7,144 bases of DNA from an uncultured Eubacteriales bacterium (GTDB lineage: Bacteria; Bacillota; Clostridia; Oscillospirales; RGIG7773): contig CAKTDK010000092.1 in NCBI GenBank assembly GCA_934541205.1, positions 1 to 7,144 of the forward strand, in the 5' to 3' direction. Positions 1 to 4,886 of the stretch are shown piece after piece (within the stretch, counting starts at the first letter, position 1; every line of letters begins with the position of its first letter). Below the pieces are notes generated by a model, which saw only the letters and a program-made list of their open reading frames with translations, made no database searches and was not told the origin of the DNA. The position numbers were made by a program, and so were the translations under genes.

Positions 1-799
1 CCTCTGAACAAAGATCTCCGAAACTAGTTCCGTCACATGAAACAAACCTTACATCTTCTTCGTATCTTTTTTCAAGGAACCTTGTCATTCTGTTCAGTAT
101 TGTTTGCATTTCGTCTGCCCTGTTAAAATAGTCAAGCGAATCTACGGCATCCCGGTTAACATTAAAAGAATCTCTTGTCACAACATAATTGTCCTCATAA
201 TATTCTTTATAACTTTCGGCAATACTCTCAAGCACTTTTGTTTTTGACGGGGTTTTTAACTGTTTAAAAACTGCTGATATTGACGCTATAATTCCGTCCG
301 CCCTTACCGAATCCGATATGACAGAATATGTTATTGTATACCGCGGCGGAAAATATGAATATGTATCGTGCCCGTCGTAAATATTCTGCTCAATGGCATT
401 AAAACTTCCGTCCGATGTTATTCCAGACACAGAAATATGTTTTTTTAAAGTTTCAGCGTCAATTTTATTGTCAAGTTTCTCGCAGGTCATTTCCAAAACC
501 TCATCGCATATAACCTCATAAATATCAAACGGAGAACCGTCGGGGTTTTGTCCTTTTGATATTTCCGAAAAAGACATTGAAACCGTTATGCATGCCGAAT
601 TCAAATTCAATGCAAGAATATATAACACAGACACCGCAACAATTATGGCAAGACATATTATAAAATATCTGTACCCACCGTTCGGAAACTTTTTCAAATT
701 TCCTCTGACATAGGGAACAACTTCTCTTTCCTTTTTTTGGTCAGCACTTTTTTCTAAAGTACTAAATTCTTCCGGCACGGATTTATTTAAAGATTTCAT
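1..799 (-). CDS. membrane-anchored protein, possible Wzz-like polysaccharide chain-length factor (3' end missing)
   Basis: The frame is open from an ATG at 799 to the window edge, giving 266 codons with no stop; the C-terminus is missing. It starts MKSLNKSVPEEFS, has a charged cytoplasmic N-terminus (about residues 1-43), one hydrophobic segment (about 44-66, FIICLAIIVAVSVLYILAL), then a long soluble part that should be extracytoplasmic, containing NPDGSPFDIYEV just after the membrane segment. The ATG lies 6 nt after the stop of the upstream ligase-like gene, with a GAGGGGAG ribosome site inside that gene's last codons, so the two are co-transcribed and probably translationally coupled. A single N-terminal membrane helix followed by a large outer domain, next to a Wzy/WaaL-like protein, would fit a Wzz/CapA-type co-polymerase with a second helix beyond the edge. 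I recognise no diagnostic motif; the family assignment is contextual inference, while the gene itself is well supported. Confidence 0.8.
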   Translation of the reverse strand, partial: MKSLNKSVPEEFSTLEKSADQKKEREVVPYVRGNLKKFPNGGYRYFIICLAIIVAVSVLYILALNLNSACITVSMSFSEISKGQNPDGSPFDIYEVICDEVLEMTCEKLDNKIDAETLKKHISVSGITSDGSFNAIEQNIYDGHDTYSYFPPRYTITYSVISDSVRADGIIASISAVFKQLKTPSKTKVLESIAESYKEYYEDNYVVTRDSFNVNRDAVDSLDYFNRADEMQTILNRMTRFLEKRYEEDVRFVSCDGTSFGDLCSE

Positions 800-805
800 A
801 CGTTA

Positions 806-1972
806 TCAACTCCCCTCTGTACTTTCCGAAGTTTGAAAACAAAAGGCGGAATATATTAATAAATTCCAGTATGACTTAATGCTTGGATTTACTGAAAGAG
901 TCATTGCAAGAGCAAGCATTCCAAGCATAGCCGACGATATATATCCCCTCTTTTTTATATTTCTCAGTACTGCGGCAAACGACATTAACGCAAAAGATAA
1001 AAATCCCAATATTCCCTGATTGTAAAGTGCTTGTATAAACTGATTGTGCGCAACCACATATTCTACTCTGCCGTCGACTACCATACGGTGATACGCTGTA
1101 ATTCCCCTGCCCGAAAGCAGTTCCCATGTAGAGTTTCTTATTGTTTCAAACATAGATTCCCATATATCTGCTCTCGCAGTTCCTCTTGACTTCAGCACCG
1201 CTTCTATGCTGAATCTTGATGATACGGTTTCAGGCAAAAGCGGTATTACTATCGTCCACAAAGCAACTGCAGCAAAAAACGCTGCCGCCATGCCAATAAG
1301 TCTTTGCTTTGCGGATTTTGCATTTATGAAAACATATGATACGACGGTTACAATCCACGCAAGAAGTCCGCCCCTTGACCCGGAAGAAAGAACTATATAC
1401 CCTGTAAGAAGTATCATCACAGAGCAAATAACAGCGTATATTTTATTTTCCCTCAGTTTTTTCAATGCAACCGTTGTCGGGAGAATGAAAAAGCCGATAA
1501 AATAATTTGGATCGCTTGTGGCTCCGAATATGGTCATGGTATTTCTTCCGCCGTACCAATCGGCGCCTGCAAATCCAAGACATATCATTACAAAAAGCAA
1601 CATCAGTTGTGCAATTTCAAATGCCTTTATTTCATTTTCGTTATATTTTTTTACGGTTATAAGAAACATAAGCCCTATTGTTTCAATATATCCGCGCACA
1701 TAAATCAGTGAAGCGCTGCTGCTGTCGGCAAAAAGAGTTACCGCAGTACTTATAAGAAAAAGGGCGGAAAAGCAATGAATCGAATTGAATACAAATTTAT
1801 CTTTATAAAAAATCAAACTCACAGCAAAATATCCGGCAATAGGTATTGTGATTACTTTCAGGAAAGAACTTCCGGAAGCGCCGGTTGTTATTGTAAGCGG
1901 CAAAGCGAGAAAATAAACGCATGCAAGAAGGCAGTCAAGTCCGATGTTCATTTTTCTGATCCTGTAAACCAC
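806..1972 (-). CDS. O-antigen ligase/polymerase family (WaaL/Wzy-like) membrane protein
   Basis: This 388-residue polytopic protein has roughly ten hydrophobic segments, including about 12-30, 37-55, 67-82, 97-107, 121-137, 157-170, 178-196, 203-217, 226-246 and 345-361. Typical family signatures are TSDPNYF (152-158), SGSRGGLLAW (197-206), a long outer loop with RADIW (267-271) and SGRG (287-290), and HNQFIQALYNQGILG (309-323), the conserved His-Asn motif of Wzy_C-type enzymes. Members join or polymerise undecaprenyl-linked glycans on the outer membrane face; in a Gram-positive cell this suggests capsule, exopolysaccharide or teichuronic-type polymer assembly. The GTG start is chosen because AAGGAGG (1982-1988) sits 7 nt upstream; the later ATG (residue 8) is too far from that site. 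It is the first gene after the invertible promoter segment and lies 6 nt before the next gene. Ligase versus polymerase cannot be decided from sequence alone. Confidence 0.88.
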   Translation of the reverse strand: MVYRIRKMNIGLDCLLACVYFLALPLTITTGASGSSFLKVITIPIAGYFAVSLIFYKDKFVFNSIHCFSALFLISTAVTLFADSSSASLIYVRGYIETIGLMFLITVKKYNENEIKAFEIAQLMLLFVMICLGFAGADWYGGRNTMTIFGATSDPNYFIGFFILPTTVALKKLRENKIYAVICSVMILLTGYIVLSSGSRGGLLAWIVTVVSYVFINAKSAKQRLIGMAAAFFAAVALWTIVIPLLPETVSSRFSIEAVLKSRGTARADIWESMFETIRNSTWELLSGRGITAYHRMVVDGRVEYVVAHNQFIQALYNQGILGFLSFALMSFAAVLRNIKKRGYISSAMLGMLALAMTLSVNPSIKSYWNLLIYSAFCFQTSESTEGS

Positions 1973-2124
1973 CGGAATTCCTCCTTTGCCAATTGCCGGC
2001 GTGCCGGCAATTATCTTTTTTAAATCATTTTTAAAGCCGCAGCTGTATCAGAAAAGCAATTCCTATTGCTGCCCCCGTATAATGAAGGTCAAAAGTTACC
2101 TTTCAAGGCAGTAAAAATAAGCGT
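1973..2124 (-). promoter_or_regulatory. long 5' leader of the polysaccharide operon
   Basis: About 200 nt separate the predicted start of transcription (near 2176) from the GTG at 1972; this entry covers the part outside the switch. Read on the minus strand it contains an interrupted palindrome TGAAGGT/ACCTTTCA (2083-2105), a 6-bp hairpin AGCAAT-AGGA-ATTGCT followed by TTTC (2055-2070), a weak pairing GCAGC...GCTGC around it, a perfect 10-bp hairpin (1991-2012), and the AAGGAGG ribosome site (1982-1988). No open reading frame of note is present. The length and stacked structures suggest post-initiation control (attenuation, antitermination or mRNA stability), but no known riboswitch is recognised. 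Confidence 0.45.
1991..2021 (+). terminator. GC-rich hairpin with T-tract, reading rightward
   Basis: A perfect 10-bp inverted repeat AATTGCCGGC-GT-GCCGGCAATT (1991-2012) is followed on the plus strand by ATC and six T (2016-2021), which is the form of an intrinsic terminator for plus-strand transcripts. No plus-strand gene ends here, so it would stop antisense RNA coming out of the ligase gene before it enters the switch. On the minus strand the same hairpin sits 2 nt from the AAGGAGG ribosome site, without a downstream T-tract, so there it would act as a leader stem, not a terminator. Confidence 0.5.
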
Positions 2125-2148
2125 ACCACATAATGGTGATTATGTGGT
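2125..2148 (-). repeat. recombination site 1 (GGTG core on plus strand)
   Basis: This 24-bp near-palindrome has arms ACCACATAAT and ATTATGTGGT around a central GGTG. Ten-base arms around a short asymmetric centre suit two tyrosine-recombinase protomers and a central crossover region; the four central bases give the site its direction. It is inverted relative to sites 2 and 3. In the P1 transcript it would form a hairpin followed after 4 nt by TTATTTTTA, so it may also slow elongation. Confidence 0.85.
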
Positions 2149-2182
2149 TAATAACAGTAAAATTAAACCATTATACATATTC

Positions 2183-2211
2183 ATTATAGCAAAATGTTAA
2201 CTTTTTGTCAA
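2183..2211 (-). promoter_or_regulatory. promoter P1, drives polysaccharide operon
   Basis: On the minus strand TTGACA (2211-2206), a 17-bp spacer and TATAAT (2188-2183) form an exact vegetative sigma-factor consensus. A second TATAAT occurs 12 bp further downstream. The transcript should start near 2176, run through site 1 and reach the GTG at 1972 after about 204 nt. No other convincing promoter was seen for the operon, so its expression probably depends on this invertible element. Confidence 0.88.
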
Positions 2212-2376
2212 CACGGTATTACATTTTTCAAGTGCGGTTCTTCTAAATTGTCATTTTCCCTCAAAAAAAACAATATAATATTCTAACCAATGTTTAAAAT
2301 GCACTACTTATTGGTTCTGATTTTTGCGTTTTCAGCGTTTTACTTGTACTTTTTTGAATATTTATTCCATAAACGT

Positions 2377-2400
2377 ACCACATAATCACCATTATGTGGT
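2377..2400 (+). repeat. recombination site 2 (internal, CACC core)
   Basis: It has the same perfect arms as site 1 (ACCACATAAT/ATTATGTGGT) with CACC in the centre, so it is an exact inverted copy of site 1 over all 24 bp. It lies outside both long repeat arms, between the central segment and promoter P2. Recombination with site 1 would flip only 2149-2376, turning P1 away from the polysaccharide genes. Confidence 0.85.
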
Positions 2401-2415
2401 ATACGTAATACAGGG

Positions 2416-2444
2416 TTGACAAAAAGCTAACATTTTGCTATAAT
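2416..2444 (+). promoter_or_regulatory. promoter P2, faces right into the recombinase gene (antisense)
   Basis: TTGACA (2416-2421), 17 bp and TATAAT (2439-2444) form the same exact consensus as P1. It reads rightward across site 3 into the 3' end of the minus-strand recombinase gene. No plus-strand gene is visible downstream, so in this orientation its product would be an antisense RNA to the recombinase, or it is simply the parked promoter of the switch. Confidence 0.85.
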
Positions 2445-2478
2445 GAATATGTATAATGGTTTAATTTTACTGTTATTA

Positions 2479-2502
2479 ACCACATAATCACCATTATGTT
2501 GT
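2479..2502 (+). repeat. recombination site 3 (outer right, CACC core)
   Basis: This is a 24-bp site in the same direction as site 2, starting 102 bp after it. The left arm is perfect; the right arm reads ATTATGTTGT, one base different from sites 1 and 2 at 2500. The recombinase stop codon begins 2 bases after it. The mismatch could weaken binding of one protomer and bias which pair of sites is used. Confidence 0.82.
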
Positions 2503-2503
2503 T

Positions 2504-3322
2504 TCAGCATCTAAGCAACCCCAGTCTTTGTATCTGCAGTCTGTGCACATCACAGGTTTCCATGGTATAAATACGTGTTGTGTTTATGCTTGAATGCCCC
2601 AAAACATCGGCAAGGCGCACTATATCTTTTTCTGCCGAGTAATAAGTTCTTGCAAACAAATGGCGGAGATTATGCGGAAATACTTTATCTTTTTCGACTC
2701 CTGCTGCCTCGCATAATTTTTTCATATCTGCCCATATATTTGACCTGTCAAGCGGTTTCCCTGTTATTGTTACAAACACGGAACCGCTTTTTATTTTATT
2801 TTTTCTGATATACTTTTGCAGCAGCCTGCAAAGTTTTTTAGGAATAATAACCGTTCTGCTCTTGCCTTTGCATAAAATATCCGCGCTCATATCATCTATC
2901 GCCTCAACTGTTATATATTTAAGTTCCGAAACTCTGATTCCGAGTGAGCATATTGTCTGCATAACCAAATACAATCTTTCATTGCCATTGGATTTTGCGG
3001 CGTCAAGCAACTTTTCATATTCGATTTTTGTAAGTTCTTTTTTCCTGTCCGCAAAAATCTGTTTTTGGGTCTTAATGCTTTTTACTTTAAGTTCCGGCCA
3101 GCCTCTGTACTCAAAAAAGGCATTAAGCGACGACAAAACGGAGTTTATACTTGTTATTTTATATTGAGTTTTTAAATTTTCTTTATACTGCAAAACTTTT
3201 TGCTTATCCGGAACACTGCCGCAAAGCCAACAAGAAAAAAACGAAATATCACGAATATATTTTTCAATTGTCGCATCTGCCTTTTCCTCATCTTTAAGAT
3301 ACTCTTTGAATTTTTCTATCAA
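2504..3322 (-). CDS. tyrosine recombinase (Xer-like), likely invertase of the adjacent switch
   Basis: This 272-residue protein has a SAM-like core-binding domain (about 1-85, IEKFKEYLK, TIEKYIRDI) and a catalytic domain (about 95-272). The catalytic set is complete: Arg130 (SLGIRVSEL), a hairpin lysine (CKGK, Lys152), His217 and Arg220 (HNLRH), His243 (LGHSS) and nucleophile Tyr252 (RIYTM). The length fits XerC/D-like enzymes without the arm-binding domain of phage integrases. Such small enzymes cut and rejoin palindromic sites and often act as site-specific invertases in Clostridia and Bacteroides. Its stop codon touches recombination site 3. The start used is TTG at 3322 with a weak CGGAAAAA ribosome site. 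A better ribosome site and ATG lie upstream in frame, but a TAA separates them from the gene, so the true start is uncertain. Its own promoter is likely at 3403-3430. Confidence 0.9.
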   Translation of the reverse strand: MIEKFKEYLKDEEKADATIEKYIRDISFFSCWLCGSVPDKQKVLQYKENLKTQYKITSINSVLSSLNAFFEYRGWPELKVKSIKTQKQIFADRKKELTKIEYEKLLDAAKSNGNERLYLVMQTICSLGIRVSELKYITVEAIDDMSADILCKGKSRTVIIPKKLCRLLQKYIRKNKIKSGSVFVTITGKPLDRSNIWADMKKLCEAAGVEKDKVFPHNLRHLFARTYYSAEKDIVRLADVLGHSSINTTRIYTMETCDVHRLQIQRLGLLRC

Positions 3323-3343
3323 TTTTTCCGTTATAACCCGTGT

Positions 3344-3366
3344 TTACATATTCATAATATCCTTTC
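3344..3366 (-). promoter_or_regulatory. three-codon in-frame mini-ORF with good ribosome site ahead of the recombinase
   Basis: On the minus strand AGAAAGGA (3366-3360 plus neighbours) precedes ATG (3355-3353), AAT, ATG and TAA (3346-3344). This mini-ORF is in the same frame as the recombinase, whose TTG start follows 21 nt after the stop. The translated codons between (TRVITEK) read smoothly into LIEKFKEYL, like a normal recombinase N-terminus. It is either a regulatory leader requiring re-initiation, or a nonsense mutation near the original start. Confidence 0.5.
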
Positions 3367-3402
3367 TTTAATCTTTGTTTTTATTTTGCCGCAAAATCAT
3401 AA

Positions 3403-3430
3403 ATTATACAAATAAACACAAAAAAGGCAA
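3403..3430 (-). promoter_or_regulatory. likely promoter of the recombinase gene
   Basis: On the minus strand TTGCCT (3430-3425, 4 of 6 consensus bases) and TATAAT (3408-3403) are 16 bp apart. The -35 box lies in the 3' arm of the terminator that closes the upstream protease gene. The weak -35 next to a perfect -10 suggests modest expression, as is usual for invertases. Confidence 0.55.
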
Positions 3431-3448
3431 CCTTTATAGGCTGCCTTT
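3420..3448 (-). terminator. intrinsic terminator of the S41 protease gene
   Basis: On the minus strand AAAGGCAGCC-TATAAA-GGTTGCCTTT (3448-3423) forms a 10-bp stem with one G-U pair, followed by TTTTTT (3425-3420, partly shared with the stem). It lies 36 nt after the protease stop codon and separates the cell-wall block from the recombinase. Confidence 0.85.
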
Positions 3449-3484
3449 CAATTTTCTATATAGACTTTTTCGTCGAAAAGAGAA

Positions 3485-4774
3485 TCATTCCGCTTCTACG
3501 TCTTTTATAAGGCGTATTGCTTCCTGCAACTGGCTATCCTGATCTTCCGTAAGTTTATAAAAGTTACCGTCTTCCGGCAATACAAGTTCCGATTTGATAT
3601 CGGGTTCTATGCCTTTTCCTTCATAATTTTCACCGTAAGGCGGATCATACATCTGCGTGGATAATTTTATTCCGCCACCGTTTGACAAAGGTATTATTGT
3701 TTGCATAGTGCCCTTGCCATACGTTTTTGTTCCGACAAGTGTTGCCTTTTGATAATCTCTCAGCGCCGCCGCAAACAACTCTCCTCCGCTTGCAGTATTT
3801 CCGTTTATAAGCACTATCATCGGTGCTACAATTTCGTTTGCGTCGGAATTCAGCGTCTGAATATTTCCGTCATTTGAATAATATTTGATAATGGGACCTT
3901 CGGGCAGCAAATAATCGAGAACTCCTTTTACGCCGACTACATTTCCGCCCGGGTTATTTCTGACGTCAAATATATATTTTTTTGCGCCGGATTTTTGCAA
4001 TTCTTTCATCTGAGAAACAAATTCATCAGAGGTTGTTTCGTCAAATTCAAGAATATTTACGTACGCAACATTGTCGGAGAGCATGTGGGACTGAACCGTA
4101 TCTTTTTTTACAACTCTTCTTTGAAGGGATATTTTTTTGATTTCCGAATAATCCGAAGACGCCGTTGCAACCTCAACGTTTACGCTTTCGCCCTCTTTGC
4201 CGTCTTTTATTAAATTATAGGAATTGTAATATCCAAGGTCGGATACTTTATCTCCTTCAACAGTTATAATAACGTCGCCCGGCAAAATCCCGGCTTCCTG
4301 TGCAGAAGAATCCGGCATTACGGATGTGATATAAATTCCGCCGAGGGTATTGTCATATATTATTCTTACACCGATTCCTACCATTGAGCCCGTCTTTGTA
4401 GACATAATATATGCTTCATATTCCTTTTTATTCATATATGAAGCATATTTATCTCCTATACCGTAAATATACCCCGAAAGAAGATAGTCTTCAAGATCTT
4501 GTTCGTTAATTTTTCCTATATAATAATTTCTTACATAGTTATCTGTTTCGGCAAGGCTCGTATATAAGTCCTTCCAACTTTCATTTCCGCTGTCTTTTAT
4601 GCTTGCCGCATTTTCTATTCCGTCAAGTTTTGAATTTAAGTTCTGCCATTTATTAAGACCGTATATTTCCTTTTCATACTTATTGCTGACAGTTACGTAC
4701 GTTATCTGAAATGACACAAATGCCGCCGCAACAAGCAGTATAAGACATGCACTTAAAGATATTTTTTTCTTCAT
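3485..4774 (-). CDS. S41 family C-terminal processing protease (CtpA/CtpB type)
   Basis: This 429-residue protein has an N-terminal membrane anchor or uncleaved signal (about 8-28), a helical N-terminal region, a PDZ domain (about 128-215, with VGIGVRI and AGILPGDVI) and an S41 peptidase core (about 235-395). The serine-lysine pair is clear: Ser329 in NTASGGELF and Lys354 in TYGKGTMQ, 25 residues apart as in Bacillus CtpB, with Gln358 as probable third residue. DVRNNPGG (270-277) and GKGIEPDI (386-393) are family signatures. Such enzymes act outside the membrane and trim C-termini of exported proteins. ATG is preceded by GAAAGGA at 6 nt. Its place after ftsEX and an M23 hydrolase suggests it may process or degrade cell-wall enzymes, as Prc does in E. 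coli; that target is inference. Confidence 0.95.
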   Translation of the reverse strand: MKKKISLSACLILLVAAAFVSFQITYVTVSNKYEKEIYGLNKWQNLNSKLDGIENAASIKDSGNESWKDLYTSLAETDNYVRNYYIGKINEQDLEDYLLSGYIYGIGDKYASYMNKKEYEAYIMSTKTGSMVGIGVRIIYDNTLGGIYITSVMPDSSAQEAGILPGDVIITVEGDKVSDLGYYNSYNLIKDGKEGESVNVEVATASSDYSEIKKISLQRRVVKKDTVQSHMLSDNVAYVNILEFDETTSDEFVSQMKELQKSGAKKYIFDVRNNPGGNVVGVKGVLDYLLPEGPIIKYYSNDGNIQTLNSDANEIVAPMIVLINGNTASGGELFAAALRDYQKATLVGTKTYGKGTMQTIIPLSNGGGIKLSTQMYDPPYGENYEGKGIEPDIKSELVLPEDGNFYKLTEDQDSQLQEAIRLIKDVEAE

Positions 4775-4795
4775 ACTTTTTCCTTTCGGTTATAA

Positions 4796-4879
4796 AAAAA
4801 TAAAATGCAGACCATATAAACTAATCTATAATAACAGGTTATAAAAATCACCCATCGAAAAGAAATTTATAAGGTCTGC
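4796..4879 (-). terminator. long inverted repeat with T-rich tail between hydrolase and protease genes
   Basis: On the minus strand GCAGACC-TTATAAA (4879-4866) pairs with TTTATAT-GGTCTGC (4820-4807), 14-bp arms with one mismatch, and is followed by ATTTTATTTTTTT. The loop is 45 nt, longer than in a usual terminator, and holds a small ATAAC/GTTAT pairing. It lies in the 112-nt gap after the M23 gene and upstream of the protease ribosome site, so it may partly end transcription and lower protease expression. Confidence 0.5.
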
Positions 4880-4886
4880 GAATATT

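Larger units (their letters stand above)
2125..2222 (-). repeat. left arm of 98-bp inverted repeat
   Basis: Its reverse complement matches 2405-2502 at 94 of 98 positions with no gap, by hand alignment. The four differences are two bases just upstream of the -35 box, one in the promoter spacer (GTTAAC here, GCTAAC in the right arm) and one in the outermost part of the recombination site (GTGGT here, GTTGT in the right arm). Outside these limits the similarity stops abruptly. Confidence 0.95.
2125..2502. other. putative invertible promoter segment (three-site DNA switch)
   Basis: A 378-bp intergenic segment is bounded by 98-bp inverted repeats (2125-2222 and 2405-2502) and lies between a tyrosine recombinase gene and a surface-polysaccharide operon. 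Each arm holds a consensus promoter pointing outward and ends in a palindromic 24-bp site; a third such site lies inside at 2377-2400. Inverted recombinase sites around a promoter next to the recombinase gene are the hallmark of phase-variable promoter switches such as fimS with FimB/FimE or Mpi-controlled Bacteroides promoters. In the orientation given, one promoter faces the polysaccharide operon (ON). The central 2223-2376 stretch is AT-rich and non-coding; it carries an AACCAAT...ATTGGTT inverted repeat (2285-2316) and two close GCGTTTT copies (2326-2341). Inversion has not been observed here, only inferred. Confidence 0.82.
2405..2502 (+). repeat. right arm of 98-bp inverted repeat
   Basis: This arm is the partner of 2125-2222 and carries promoter P2 and site 3. 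Its outer end stops 1 nt before the recombinase stop codon (2504-2506). Together with the 4 bp before it, it forms a 102-bp unit equal to the distance between sites 2 and 3, which suggests that a promoter-plus-site cassette was duplicated in tandem in the past. Confidence 0.95.

Noticed and set aside
1206..1505. Plus-strand open frame of 99 codons inside the ligase gene
   Set aside because: It is antisense to a polytopic membrane protein with clear family motifs and has no features of its own.
2078..2083. TATAAT on the plus strand in the leader as a promoter
   Set aside because: No usable -35 box at 16-18 bp upstream.
2248..2279. TTGTCA and TATAAT on the plus strand inside the central segment as a third promoter
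   Set aside because: The spacing is 20 bp, too long for an efficient promoter, and the boxes lie in AT-rich DNA where such matches arise by chance.
2125..2502. CRISPR array or insertion-sequence ends
   Set aside because: There are only three copies, in mixed orientation and with unequal spacing, and no transposase or target-site duplication is visible; the catalytic residues nearby are those of a tyrosine recombinase, which fits site-specific inversion better.
2575..2808. Plus-strand open frame of 77 codons downstream of promoter P2
   Set aside because: It lies fully antisense to the well-supported recombinase gene, shows no recognisable domain and no convincing ribosome site; it is a shadow of the real gene.
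2125..3322. Integrated phage or integrative element attachment site
   Set aside because: The recombinase lacks an arm-binding domain and no excisionase, tRNA target or other element gene is present; the inverted, promoter-bearing repeats argue for inversion.
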